The notes under the pieces: model-generated
What the model saw: the letters and a program-made list of their open reading frames with translations, nothing else
Databases searched by the model: none
Told to the model about the DNA's origin: nothing
From: Camarhynchus parvulus
Taxonomy: Eukaryota; Chordata; Aves; Passeriformes; Thraupidae
Assembly: GCF_901933205.1 (NCBI RefSeq)
Contig: NC_044582.1
Location: 19,319,820 to 19,383,819 of the forward strand
Direction of reading: 5' to 3'
DNA: 64,000 nucleotides
Translations under genes and position numbers: made by a program
Shown: positions 12,673 to 24,764 of the stretch, one piece after another
Numbering within the stretch: the stretch's first letter is position 1
Layout: each line of letters opens with the position of its first letter

Positions 12673-15427
12673 AGGCTTTGCCAGCCTCAGGGACCCCCGG
12701 CTCCGTTCTGGGATGCAAAACCCACCAATGGTCACTGTGCTGAGCAGGCAGGCAGGGCTGGAGCAGGACTTGCCTGGCTCAGTCTCCAGGAGCCCCTTGA
12801 TGGTTCTGGGATTTCTGTGTTTATTGGCTTCAGGGAGAGCAGGGCACACCTGCTGTGCTCGCGTATGTTTGATTCACTGATGTCATCTCCACACCTGGTA
12901 GAGACCTTCCAGCTTGAAGCTCATTGTGCTCTGGTCCTCAGGACTTGTGGCAGCTCCTTCTGCTAAAGTTGTGTTGAAGGAATAAAATGAAATTTACTGC
13001 ACATTTAATTGGAATTTCACTGCTCCTGTCCACCTGATAATGAATTGGTTTTCAGCACAGGGATGAATGAAAATTAGCAGAGATTCCCTTGCAGAAAGCA
13101 GTTATTGCTGGGGGTAATTACAGGCTGTATATCCAGCTAATGGGAGCTGGGGCTGTGTTGGGGTTCACAGCTTGAGAGGAGTGGTTTGCACACTCAGGGC
13201 AATTTCTGAACCCAAAGGCTGCTGGGGTTTTAGCCAGACAGTCCTGGTCAGTGCCTGGAGGTGCCACGGGCAGCTGTGGGCTGCAAACACCGAGGCTGAA
13301 TGTTCCAGCAACATCTGGAATGAAAACCTGGGGGTTATTAATGGAATCCTAAATCCCCTGGGGGCAGTGCCAGCGTCTCTCTGCAGAAATGACCTGATTG
13401 TCTCACAGCTTCTGGGGGCTGCATTTTCTCCTTTTCCTGCTGGACATCCTGGCCAGCACATGGAATCCCTGTGTTAATTGCACTTGGGTTAAATGGATAG
13501 AGCCACAGCAAACACAGAACCTGGCCAGATGAGCTCTGAGGCACTTCAGGCCCTTTCCAGAGCTGATGTGGGTACCTGTGTGCTGGCACTGCTGCACGGG
13601 CTGAGAGCCCACTCCCAGCAGCAGAGGGTGATAACTTCATGTGCTACTGACAACTCAATTATTTGTAACAGTCTTCTGGTTCTGCGAGAGAGATTTTCAG
13701 GCTAAGCTGGTAGCTTCTCATCATCTTTTCTGAAACTCAGATCCTCTCTAGTCGCAAAACAAGGACGAGAGTCATTATGATCGAGTCAGGGGTTAGTTTT
13801 GTTTATCCTTGTGTGAATTATATCAGGCAAATATCTCTTGGGAAGCAGCTGACCAGCAATAACCCAGAGCAGGAGAAAATCTCTTGGGATTATTTTGGCA
13901 GAGCAGAGGATGTGAGGAGCTGGGAAGTGCTTTCCTTCTGTGCCTGGTGCTGAGTCCTCCCAGGTGCTCCTTTGTGGGTCAGCCTGCAGCTGGATGAGAT
14001 GCTCTGTGGGGCCTGGGGTCCAGGGGGGATCTTTGTGGGGTCTCAGGGCTGCACGCTGTCCCTGGAATGCGTGACAGGCACAGAGTGTCACTGAGGCCAG
14101 CACAGAGCCCCTGGCACCTGCAGGAGGTGAATTTGTGCCTCTGCCTTGCCCTTCTCATCCATCTGAGCAGCAGAGAAATGAGTGTCAGGGCAGGTCAGGC
14201 TCCAAGGAATGAAATCCCGTTTGCTGTGGCGGCCTGGGGAGCTGGATGCTGGGTGCTCGGGTGGCAGAGGGATGAGCTGGGGCAGGCCCAGGGCTCAGCT
14301 GAGATCACTCCATCGCAGGCACCGGCTGCAGCCTGACAAATTCCCACCAATCCTGCCCTGTGACTCATCAATTTAAATCAATTTCCAGAGGAACATCTAT
14401 GAGAATTAAAGGATTATAAAAATGAATGAGTAATTTTTCTCAACCTTTTGTTGGTGTGACTGGAAAAGGGGGACGATTTACTCCCTGGCAATCTGTAATT
14501 CTGCAGGTTAATAGGCTGGGTGAAATCCTTCACATTTATGACAAGGGATTACAGGACTCTGCAGTGAATTAGGACAAACCCCAAATGAATCTATGGCAGC
14601 GCAGATGAGGATTTATAAGGATCTGATCAAGGAATTTTCTGTCGAGCTCTGCAATGACGCACTTGAGTTTGTGTCTGTTCCCCAAACTTCTGTCTGATGC
14701 TGATATCAGTGAATTGGCAGTGGTTATGTTCATGGAAAAGGTGTGGAGATACTGATACTGAGAATGGGGCAGTACATTCATAAAAGCAGTGCGTTAATTA
14801 AGGCCAGCTTGAACTGCTGGTGTTTGTTGGGCAGGCTCAGAGCAGACACAAGTTGGTGGAAGAGGCAGCTGTCACCCTGAGTTAATTGTGCACCAGGGCA
14901 GAGGGGACATGAGGGATGGTCAAGGCAGGCTTTGAGATATGAATAACATAAAGGAGTTTGGGGGAATTAGCAGGTGTCTGAGAAGGGAAATAAACAAAAA
15001 GCAGAGGGGAGCAAAACCAGGTTGCTCCAGGGGGATCCACAGACCTGGTGTGCTGCCTGTCCCCAAAGTGGGGGAAAGCAAAGGTGGCAAAAGCTGCTGA
15101 GGGGAGAGGGTGGTGGCTGGATGGAGCTGGGCAGGAGCAGCCTGGCAGGGGCAGAGGGCACACAGCAGTGCTGGGAATGCAAGAGTGGCAGTGAGAGAGA
15201 GAGAAACTGCCCATGACTTATTGCTTTGAAAAGACAAAACCGGGATGAGTTTGTGTGTGCAAAGGAGCTGTATTTGCTGGGAGGGAGTAGAGCCCCAAGG
15301 CTCCCAGCAGCTCCCCTGCCCTGCCTGGCTCTGGCTGGGCCAGGGCAAAGGGGGCACCTGGTACCTCTGCAGTGGCTTCACAGCTGCTGCGGGAGCTGGG
15401 CTGGGGAGAGCACCCACAGGCACTTGG
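12673..15427. other. Unique intronic sequence
   Basis: AT-rich patches (12965-13100, 13640-13840, 14340-14780) alternate with GC-richer stretches. No exon, RNA gene or array was seen. Confidence 0.5.
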
Positions 15428-15700
15428 ATGTGCAGAGATTTCCAGTTCTGGAACGGGTTGGGTTGGAGGGACCCTAAAGCCCACCCAGGGCCACCCCTGC
15501 CATGGCAGGGACCCCAAATCCACCCAGTGCCACCCCTGCCATGGCAGGGACACCTCCCACTGTCCCAGGTGCTCCAGCCCCAGTGTCCAGCCTGGCCTGG
15601 GCACTGCCAGGATCCAGGGGCAGCCCCAGCTGTACCAGGACTGCCCACGCTCCCTGCCAGGGAACAATTCCTAATTCCCAATATCCCAATGTCTCTTCAG
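15428..15700 (-). mobile_element. CR1 LINE 3' end, minus orientation, with a partly duplicated tail segment
   Basis: Read on the plus strand, ACGGGTTGGGTTGGAGGGAC is the complement of the CR1 tail. CCTGCCATGGCAGGGACACC and the GTGTCCAGCCTGGCCTGGGC segment follow in the expected inverse order. A segment of about 39 bp containing CCACCCCTGCCATGGCAGGG occurs twice in tandem (15490-15555). The same CR1 segment has expanded much further at 24471-24760. Confidence 0.8.
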
Positions 15701-18227
15701 AAATGTGCCTGTGGCTCCTGTGCACGTTGCCTGCAAAGGGTAATTTAATTTTCCAGCTGTAGAACATGGAGGATGGAGAGTCCCTTCATAAAATAACAAT
15801 GGTTCCGGAAAGCAATTAGAGAATTTGCTGATGTCTTAAATTGCAGAAGCACAATTTAAGATTTTTTTTGTGAGTTGTAGGAAAAAGGAAAACAGATTAA
15901 ATTGTACACTGCTCATATTTAATTTGGGACCCTTTAGCTTTAGTTACAATGCACTCAGCTTATTTGGTAGCTTCATTGCCATCTTTGTCATTGGGGGACA
16001 GAGATGAGCAGAATGCAGAAAGCTTTCAGTGCTGGGAGGAGTACAGCAAAGGCCACGCATCTGCCTCGGCTTTGCTCAGAAATTGTTTGTAACAATTCTC
16101 AGGATGGGGCAATCTCCTGAACAGAATTTCAGTGTCTCACACAGGCCTTGGCTTTGTGAGGACCAAGGGAAGAGGTGGTGACATCTTGGGGGTTGAACAC
16201 AGAGGAGACAATGCAGGGAGCATTTAAATCCAGGGAGAATTTAGGGTGGCCAGAGGGGAGGATTTGTCCCTGAGAGGGAGGGGAGGCCCTGGCCTGGGCT
16301 CTCGGTGCTTTCACACCTGCCAGAGGAGGGAGGGCAGAGCAGGCACCTGCCTCATCCCTGCTCTCAGCAACAGAACAAGTTTGTTGTTGGTTTCTGGCCA
16401 GTTGTTTTGGGGTTTGTGACCTGGTTTGCTTGTCAGCATCTCCAGCCTGGAGCATTCCGGACTCTTCCAAGGGTTTTAGCTGAAATGAAATCTAAGGCAT
16501 TTCATCACCTCTGGACTCTCCCAAATTGATAGAGCATCACTTTCTATCCCGTTGGATGCTCCTGGAGGCTGTGGATGATGCAGAGTGCAGTTAATGCTTT
16601 CCCCAGGCCCGGCAGAGACGTGGGCTCCTTATCAGCAGAGAGAGCCTGAGGGCTGGAGATGGGCACTGCAGCGGGATGCTCGCTTTGGGAGAGCACAGAG
16701 TTTCCTTGCACATCCATTGTGTGAGCTGCCATCCGTTAGAAGAACGGAGGTAATAAAGCACCAGTGGTAATCACTGTGTGTAAATTCCCTGCCTTAATTC
16801 CAGCGCATAATGGGCAATAGCAGCAGTACCAATTATCCTGTACTCTCTGTTTGCAGAGGTAGCACTAAAGATAATGTTCCTCATTGCAGATTCTGTTATC
16901 TCGAAAAAGAAACAGTTAATTAACCCCATAAAGCCATTAGTAGATCATTCTTGGTGCTTAAGAGACATCTGGGCTCTGGGAGAGACTTGTGGCAGTGAAG
17001 GCAGGGAGCTGAGCTCCAGGTTGCTCAGGGGATGTGGATTCCTGAGGGCAGATGGGAAATAACAAATAAATAACGTGCTAATGACCAGCACTGGTGGGAA
17101 GGGAGCTCTGGGGAGGTGCAGTTGTGACCAAGAATCTCGAGAAGTGGAACTCACTTTACTGGTGTGACACTGGATCTCTGCCGCAGTACTGCTGGGAAAT
17201 AGGGAACTTGGTGCCCCTTTGGAAAAACACATTCCTCTGGCAGGAAAGCATCTTGCAGTCAACATGAATGATAGATGCATTGTCAGCAGTGAGGAGGGGA
17301 AGGCTCCCTGTGCCCAATCACTCCCTGCAAGAAGCATTTTCTGTTCTGGGAACTGTAATGTTGCATAAACAGGTGCTTGCTCTCAAGGGTTAATTCACAC
17401 CAGCAGCCCGAGAGGATCTCGGAGTTCTTTCTTTTGGGATAAAGCTGCCCAGGAAAGGTCTCTGTGAGAGCAGGGCAAGGCAGGCTGTGCAGCACCGCTG
17501 GGCAGTGCTGAGAACAGAAGCACACTCCTATTACATACAGCTCTAGGCTGTGCTCACAGCTCTGCCACAGCAATCTCAGCATCCCAGGGAGGTGCCCTGG
17601 ATTCTCGCTGGATCCCCCACAAAGGTTGGGCTGGCTGATCCTGAGATCTTTTCCCACTGAAATTATTCCATGAGAGCGCCCTCAGCCCACGCTGTGATCC
17701 CATTAACTTTCTCTCCATGGGCAGTGAGGCTTTGAGTTGCCAATTTGAACTGATTTTTCTTTTCTTTTTATTTTCTAAAGCTGCCATCAGCTATTTATAA
17801 ATGATTACAGAGATGCTGGAGGAAATTAATCTGCTAACCAGATAAAGAGAGTAATATGTGCCTCATTTACTCTGCTCTTTCCTGGCTTTCTCCAAAATCA
17901 ATTGGACTCTGCCTACTGATGCCTGCTTAATTCCCAGACATTTCTGGGTGGATCAGATATGTCACTCAGAAGTTATTACAGTCCAGCCAAAAAAAAAGAT
18001 GCAATTTCTCAAGGTTAGATGATCACTAGGGCCTGACTTGACTGAAACTTTCTGTATCAGAAAGTGATGTTTTTCTAAGGGATTTGAAAAGTTACTGGGT
18101 TTTGTGCATTGTGGGAAAAGATGTTGGATTGCTGTAGAAATGTGTAAATGAATATCCCATCTTGTGTGCAGTGCCTGCTCTCCCAGACATTCCAAACGTG
18201 CAGGTTTTTAGGGAATACACAGAACAG
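15701..18227. other. Unique intronic sequence, several AT-rich blocks
   Basis: AT-rich non-repetitive blocks (15760-15990, 16740-16950, 17750-18070) alternate with GC-richer ones. They could include conserved non-coding elements but show no exon or repeat signature by eye. Confidence 0.45.
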
Positions 18228-18233
18228 GTTCAG
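18228..18233. repeat. Target-site duplication of solo LTR, left copy
   Basis: GTTCAG here matches GTTCAG at 18541-18546 exactly. Confidence 0.88.
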
Positions 18234-18540
18234 TGTAGGGGGATAGAATATAAGAAAATAAAGATAGTGTAGAAAGCAATCTCACCCCTAAGGAGTTGCA
18301 GCTGGGCCAATTATCACAGATTAGGAGCAGGCCTGACTTTACCAGGCCACAGCTGTACCCAGTGAGAAGAAGATGCTGTAAAAGAGTGGGGTGGTGTTGA
18401 GAAGGGAGCTGGAGTCAGCTGGGTGCTTTGTGAAGAAGGAGTCAGAGCTCTGAGAGCTGCCCATGGGAAACACCAAGCAGGTGTGGAACTGTTGTGATAA
18501 AGAGATAACAGTGTGGAACCCCTGTGATAAGATGGCAACA
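18234..18540 (+). mobile_element. Solo LTR, ERVK-like, plus orientation (copy 1)
   Basis: The element begins TGTAGGGGGATAGAATATAA and ends GATGGCAACA (TG...CA), and is 307 bp long. It is flanked by a perfect 6-bp target-site duplication, GTTCAG, at 18228-18233 and 18541-18546. A second copy lies at 52497-52807 in the same orientation with high similarity throughout, including AAGGAGTTGCAGCTGGGCCA and GACTTTACCAGGCCACAGCT. The position matching the other copy's TATAAAA reads TGTAAAA here, a likely decay of the promoter. No internal retroviral genes remain, so this is a solo LTR left by LTR-LTR recombination. A 6-bp duplication is usual for class II (beta-like) endogenous retroviruses. Confidence 0.9.
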
Positions 18541-18546
18541 GTTCAG
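18541..18546. repeat. Target-site duplication of solo LTR, right copy
   Basis: GTTCAG here matches 18228-18233. Confidence 0.88.
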
Positions 18547-21426
18547 GGGGTTCTGCTTCTCAACTACATCTCTTTAGATTTTTATGTTGTGTATTTAACT
18601 CTGCTGTGCCTCCTTGTGGGTGCTCCTGGAGCCCTCCCAGACTGGCACTGAGCCTCTGTCCTGGGTCACTGCTGCTTTGTCCTTTCCCTGCCATGGGGGA
18701 TTGAATTCAGTTCAGTGCCACTCACTGCTCCCTGGGAGCAGCCTGGGCCAGCCCTGGCCTGTCTGGGGGGTTCAATCTCCATTTCCATGGGCAGCCTGCT
18801 CAGGGAGCACGGGTCAGAGAGCAGGGCTGCCCTGTTCGCATCCTGAACTGCAGCAAAGCTCCCTGCCTGTCCCTGCTCAGAGCAGCAGCAGCCCTGATTT
18901 ATTCATGCAGTTATTTATCTCCTTGCCTTTGGCTTCTTGCCTCCCAAGTGCTTCTCAGTGTGGCTGTGACCTGTTCTTGGCTCCCCTCACTTCCCATTGC
19001 CCTTTGGTGCCTCAGTTTGGAGTGGCCCCTCCAGTTTTCCTGCTCAGATTGAAGGATAGGCAAATCAATTGAAGGGTGTGCAAATTGAGATCTTCAGGTT
19101 CATCAAGCACTATCCCAAATGGCTGTTAACCATCCAAAGGCACAAAAACTGTAAAAGCCCAGGATTTCCATGTGCTCGCAGGGAATGGCTCTGTTGACTG
19201 GGAGGTGATGGAGGAGGGAGAGGCAGCAATGAGGAGGAGCAGGGCATCACCCCAGGTGAGCACAGACCTTGTGCTGAGCCTGCACGGCCAGGGAGCAGGG
19301 CTGGGGCAGGACAGAGCCCACCCAGCTGCTCCAGGGGGTGTTAGACTGCTCTTCCTACACAGGGCCAGGGAAAAGCTGCTCAGGGCCTGATGGAGGGAGG
19401 AGAGGCTCAGTGTGAGCAGGGCAAGGTTTTGGGGCAGGTCCCACCCATGGATGCTGCCCCTGGAGGGAGGAGGTCCCACCTGGCTCCTCTCTGGGGACAA
19501 GGACCCCCCTGCCAGGAGCTGGGGCTTTTTCTGATGCTCTCAGAGTCCCTGGAGTCACAGGGACTGGCTGAGCTGGAGATACCATCACACTTTTATCAGC
19601 AATAATAGCATTTATTTATTGAAAAGCTGCCTGCTGTAGCCAGACTGCATTGTGGGGGAGTATTTTCACTTTATTTGGGCTTTAATCTATTAACTTTGTC
19701 TTTGGGATGCTGGCCTGTATAGTTCATCCAATTTGTGTTGAAAGAGCCCTTGAAAAATTAAAATAACCCTTAGAAGTGAGAATCACAAGCAGCAGGGGAA
19801 AAAAGAGACTCTTACCAAAAAAGAATAACCATCTGGCTATTTCTGCTGTACCACCTGTGTGTGATTTGTGTGGCCTGCTCAGTAGAAAAAGGCCCTGTTT
19901 GTGTCTCTTCCCACTTCAAGATGATGGAAAAAAACCTGTTTACATCCAATGTTTACTTTCCTGCAGAAAGTTTAGAAATAAATGACTATTTTAGTGTTCA
20001 GTAACGTGCTCTGTTATAGTCTCACAGCAGAAATATCCACGCAGGGAAGGAGTGAGTTGTGTTGAGCACCTGTTGGAATGTCTCTGATAAGAAAAGCATT
20101 TGGAAAGGCACTGCAGAGACATTTCCCCTCTCTTGGTTGTTAATCAGGAGGCAGGCCCAAGGTGCCCATTTTTATGGGCCAGGTTTCAGGGAAGGGATCC
20201 CCAGCAGGGACAGAGGCCAGGGAGCTGGGCTGCTCCAGGAGGGGTTTGGGAGCACTGATGGCAGCTGGGAGCCCAGAATGGGGACAGGGACATGGAGCCA
20301 CCCCAGCTGTGCCACTCCTCATGGGGATCCATGGCCATGGATTAACCCTAATGGGGATGGTTGCCTTCAACAGAGACGTGATGTGTTCAGTTTGCATGTG
20401 CCTTAATGGGAATTGATGATGGTCATTTTGGCTTTAATGGAATTCCTGCAGTCCCGTTGCAATGTAACAGAAAATAATATTCTGAAATTGTGAATCAGTT
20501 CAGGTAATTCCTATTAATAATTAACACTCCTCTCTCGGATTGTCTAACATCTATAATTTAGTGCAGGGGGAAGAAGTGCATCTGGGGGGAGAGAGGCTGA
20601 GCTCTGGGTTTCAGATTTGCTGAGAAAAGGGCAGATTTGGGAGCAGGGCTGGGAGGGAGCAGCTCTCTCCTGCAGTCACTGGCTCTGAGCTGTTCTCCTG
20701 GCACTCCTGGAGTTTCACCCCCTTGTCCCTGGGACATGGCTAAAACCAGGTGTGTTAGCACGGGTCCAGGTGAAGCCCCAGCCCTGCCTGGGGCAGTGCA
20801 CAAAGCCCAGGGGAGCCCTGGCACCTGCTCCCATGGGAGGAGAGCCCAGCAGCTCATGGATCTGCTCTTCATTTCTTCATTTCCAGTCCCTGAGCAGCGG
20901 TGTTCCCAAGAGAAGGCAGCCCAAAATGCATTTCAGCTGATAAGTGGTGGCCCTGCGTTGGGAGAGATTTAATTGAGAAGCCTTTTTGTTCAGGAGCCTT
21001 GTACATTAGTGGCATTTAACAGCACAAGCACCCATTTTCCTTTCATTTTCCAGCTACCAATTCAAAATAATTAAAAAATAATTCCCCTGAATGCAACTTT
21101 TCTCTGTTTTTACAATGAGATTATTAAGCAGTGTCACTTCAACAGTAGCTCCCTTCCTCATTATTCACTCAGGTCCACAGAAATCCTCCCTTCTTCTTAA
21201 TTACTCTTTGACATTTGCTCTACAGAATTTTATAGCTACCAGTCCTGGGTTTTGCTTTTTTTGCTCATTTCCTCCATTAAGCTGAAAGACTGAATTGCTG
21301 CTGTCAGAAACTTTCAGTGCTCTTGACTTTTAGAGTGGCAAACTCTCTGTTGTTCTCTGAGCTGGGGAGGGAGGCTCAGCTCTTGTGTGGCTCCACCTGA
21401 GCAGCCCAGGCTCGAGAATTCCTGAA
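18547..21426. other. Unique intronic sequence
   Basis: GC-richer sequence (18600-19570, 20160-20360, 20620-20860) alternates with AT-rich sequence (19590-20060, 20420-20570, 20960-21310). No exon or transposon was identified. Confidence 0.45.
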
Positions 21427-22245
21427 GAAATTGGTTTCCATCCTGGTTCTCCTCAGGGTGAATTGGTTTCCATCCTGGTTCTCCTCAGGGTGAATTGGTT
21501 TCCATCCTGGTTCTCCTCAGGGTGAATTGGTTTCCATCCTGGTTCTCCTCAGGATGAATTGGTTTCCATCCTGATTCTCCTCAGGGTGAATTGGTTTCCA
21601 TCCTGGTTCTCCTCAGGGTGAATTGGTTTCCATCCTGGTTCTCCTCAGGGTGAATTGGTTTCCATCCTGGTTCTCCTCAGGGTGAATTGGTTTCCATCCT
21701 GGTTCTCCTCAGGATGAATTGGTTTCCATCCTGATTCTCCTCAGGGTGAATTGGTTTCCATCCTGGTTCTCCTCAGGGTGAATTGGTTTCCCTGCTGCTT
21801 CTCCTCAGGGTGAATTGGTTTCCATCCTGATTCTCCTCAGGGTGAATTGGTTTCCATCCTGGTTCTCCTCAGGGTGAATTGGTTTCATCCTGGTTCTCCT
21901 CAGGATGGAGTTGGTTCCATCCTGGCTCTCCTCAGGGTGAATTGGTTTCCATCCCGGTTCTCCTCAGGATGGAGTTGGTTCCATCCTGGTTCTCCTCAGG
22001 GTGAATTGGTTTCCATCCTGGCTCTCCTCAGGGTGAATTGGTTTCCCTGCTGCTTCTCCTCAGGGTGAATTGGTTTCCATCCTGATTCTCCTCAGGGTGA
22101 ATTGGTTTCCATCCTGATTCTCCTCAGGGTGAATTGGTTTCCATCCTGATTCTCCTCAGGGTGAATTTGTTTCCATCCTGGTTCTCCTCAGGGTGAGTTG
22201 GTTCCATCCTGGTTCTCCTCAGAGTGGAGCTGGTTTCCATCCTCT
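21427..22245. repeat. Minisatellite, 32-bp unit, about 25 copies
   Basis: The unit is GGTGAATTGGTTTCCATCCT joined to GGTTCTCCTCAG, 32 bp. Variants recur in blocks: GGATGAATTGG, CCTGATTCTCC, CCCTGCTGCTTCTCC and GGATGGAGTTGGTTCC. The repeated order of variants (for example the CCTGCTGC variant at about 21790 and 22035, followed by CCTGATTC each time) suggests multi-unit duplications. It ends against a minus-strand CR1 fragment. Confidence 0.97.
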
Positions 22246-22269
22246 GGGCTGCTCTGTCCAGGGAAGAAT

Positions 22270-22440
22270 TTGGAATCCTGCAGTCCCGGGATGGGTTGGG
22301 TTGGATGGATCTCAAAGCTCCCCTGTCCCTCCCCTGCCATGGCAGGGACACCTTGTCCTGTCCCAGGTGGCTCCAAACCCCAGTGTCCACCCTGGCCTTG
22401 GGCACCTCCAGGGAGGGGCCAGCCCCAGCCTCTCTGTGGT
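22270..22440 (-). mobile_element. CR1 LINE 3' end, minus orientation
   Basis: GATGGGTTGGGTTGGATGGA, CCTGCCATGGCAGGGACACC, then GTGTCCACCCTGGCCTTGGG form the inverse of the CR1 tail. It is 5'-truncated to about 170 bp. Confidence 0.82.
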
Positions 22441-24125
22441 TTTTGGGTGTTTAGGTGCCTCTTTGGAACCTGAAGAGCATGGAAGTTTTGCTTTGTGTTT
22501 TTAAAGCACTTAAGGTTTCAATTTAAAGGAATTTACCAAGAGCTTTCTGTTGAGCTTGCCGGTGTTGGGGAAGGATTTATGAATTCCGAAGTTAAATGTT
22601 CCTCCTGCATCCCCAGACAGGTATTTCACGTTTCCTCCCATTTCAAGTAGCAAATGGCATTAATTTCATCTCGAGAGCTCAATTTCAGCAGGCACTACTT
22701 AGCAGAGTTGGTTGTTTCCAAATAAATAAGGTGCATTATCCGTTTGATCAGCGGGAGGAAGGATGTGATTTTAATCAATGAGATAATTTGAGGTTTCTTG
22801 CCCCAGCTGATGGGGATAATTTTGTCAGTCTGAAATGTGTGCCCTGTTTGGAATTGTTTCACCACTTGTTTCTTTCCAAGGCACCCAGACATCACAAGGA
22901 ACATTTTTGCATGTGTGTGCTTAATATAGTCTGTGTAAGACAGCCTCAAAGTAGGGCAGCATCAAACACTGGGGAGGGTGTGATGAGCCTGCTCCAGACT
23001 AGCAGCCCTATAATATCCCTAAAAGCCTGTCTGAAACCATAAAATAAACCATTCTGAGGAGAAAACTGACATTCCCTGAAAAACAGAGGGCAGAAAAAGA
23101 GAATAATTGAAATGAAAGCGTAACGTCTGCTTTGAAATGTTCACCGCAGTGACAGGAGAGGAAACTTCAGAGGGAGATGACTCAGGAGGAGGTTTCAAAG
23201 CCTTGGTAGGTGGTGAAGTTCTAAACCCCTTCCCTAGAGGCTGCTGGTGAGGTAGCAGCCCTGGTTTTTGCTGTTGTGCACTGAGTGTGGTTACCTGTGA
23301 GGTTTTCACCCCACTGATGTTCCCAGGGCAAATGTGGGCAGTGCAGGGGTCTGGGGTGTCTCTGCTCTTCATGCATCACACACTCATGGTGCCTATTCCA
23401 GAGCATTGGAGGTGATTTCTGAGCGCACAAGTTCAGAAACCTGCACTGCCTTTCCTCTCCTGTCCCCCCTGGGTGCTCCCGGAGCAGCTACAGGAGGTGG
23501 AGATGGGCTCTGTGGCCAGCCCAGGGCTCTGTGGCCAGCCCAGGGCTCTGTGGCCAGCCCAGGTGGCACCTGCTGATCTCAGAGGTCTTTGCCCACCTTG
23601 CTGATCCCTTCCCCAGCAGTGCAGTGCGTGAGGAACAGGGAGATTTGTCTCTTGCCACGTGTGTCAGTGCAGAGAGGACGCCCGGAGTTTCATTCTGTGT
23701 AGTGAGTGCGGCCTGGCTGAGCTGCCTGGCACGGGGCAGGGCCATCGTGTGCTGTCATCTCCAAAACAAGTGAATGCCTTGGGCACCCAGTGCAGCAGGA
23801 AGCAGCTGGTTTGGTTTGCAGTGAGCTGTTTTTACAGGGGTTTGGATTTCCTAGAAGAGCACTGCTTAGATGAGAAGTGCCAGGTTTGATACTGTTCTTT
23901 CTGAAGTGGGCGCAGGTAAAGAAAAAGCTTCATTATCAGTGAGCTGCAATAGGAGCTCCTCTCCAGGCTGGGCTGAGCTGCACTGAGTACCCATCCTGCC
24001 AGGTGGGGATGCTCAGCGAGAGTCAGCTCCGTTCTTATTTATGGCAACATTTTCTGTGTAAGCACAAAGTGCAGCGAGGGGTCAGTGAGCCCCAAAGAGC
24101 TCCTGATGAGAACACCCTGACCTGC
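22441..24125. other. Unique intronic sequence
   Basis: AT-rich in 22490-23140. A small 19-bp array lies at 23509-23563 (listed separately). No exon or transposon was recognised. Confidence 0.45.
23509..23563. repeat. Short tandem repeat, 19-bp unit, 3 copies
   Basis: CTCTGTGGCCAGCCCAGGG is repeated three times back to back, nearly perfectly. Confidence 0.93.
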
Positions 24126-24127
24126 TT

Positions 24128-24190
24128 TTTGTGGAATCACACAATCATTAAGGTTGGAAAAGACCTCTGAGATCCAGTGCAACCTTTGTG
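24128..24190 (-). mobile_element. CR1 tail fragment, minus orientation
   Basis: GGAATCACACAATCATTAAG followed by GTTGGAAAAGACCTCTGAGA is the complement of the standard CR1 3' terminus. It abuts a plus-orientation CR1 that begins near 24240, a head-to-head arrangement. Confidence 0.8.
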
Positions 24191-24239
24191 CAAGGAGAAG
24201 GGAAGGAGGAGCAGCATCTGCCCTGCTCTGGGCTGGAAA

Positions 24240-24470
24240 ACAGGAGAGCAGGAGAGAGACTGGGGACAAGGATGGAGGGACAGGACACAGGGAATGGCCC
24301 CCAGTGCCACAGGGCAGGGCTGGATGGGATATTGGGAATTGTTCCCTGGCAGGGTGGGCAGGGCTGGCACAGGTGCCCAGAGCAGCTGGGGCTGCCCCTG
24401 GATCCCTGGCAGTGCCCAAGGCCAGGCTGGACATTGGGGCTGGAGCACCTGGGACAGTGGGAGGTGTCCC
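24240..24470 (+). mobile_element. CR1 LINE 3' region, plus orientation
   Basis: GGAGGGACAGGACACAGGGA, GGGCTGGATGGGATATTGGG, TGGCACAGGTGCCCAGAGCA and GTGCCCAAGGCCAGGCTGGA occur in the usual CR1 order. Instead of the normal tail, the element runs into the 40-bp array that follows. Confidence 0.85.
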
Positions 24471-24760
24471 TGGCATGGCAGGGGTGGCACTGGGTGGGAT
24501 CCCATGTCCCTGCCATGGCAGGGGTGGCACTGGGGGGGATTTAAGGTCCCTGCCATGGCCAGGGCGGCACTGAGTGTGATTCCATGTCCCTGCCATGGCA
24601 GAGGTGGCACTGGCTGGGATCCCATGTCCCTGCCATGGCAGGGGTGGCACTGGGTGGGATCCCATGTCCCTGCCATGGCAGAGGTGGCACTGGGGGGGAT
24701 TCCATGTCCCTGCCATGGCAGGGGTGGCCCTGGGGGGGATCCCATGTCCCTGCCATCCCA
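24471..24760. repeat. Minisatellite, 40-bp unit, about 7 copies, derived from CR1 tail
   Basis: CCTGCCATGGCAGGGGTGGC recurs with starts at 24511, 24551, 24591, 24631, 24671, 24711 and 24751, exactly 40 bp apart. The rest of the unit is ACTGGGTGGGATCCCATGTC. CCTGCCATGGCAGG is part of the CR1 3' region, which directly precedes the array in the same orientation, so the array arose by tandem expansion of the CR1 sequence. Confidence 0.95.
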
Positions 24761-24764
24761 AAGC

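Noticed and set aside
21427..22245. CRISPR-like regular repeats
   Set aside because: No unique spacers: units are directly tandem. The context is a vertebrate intron.
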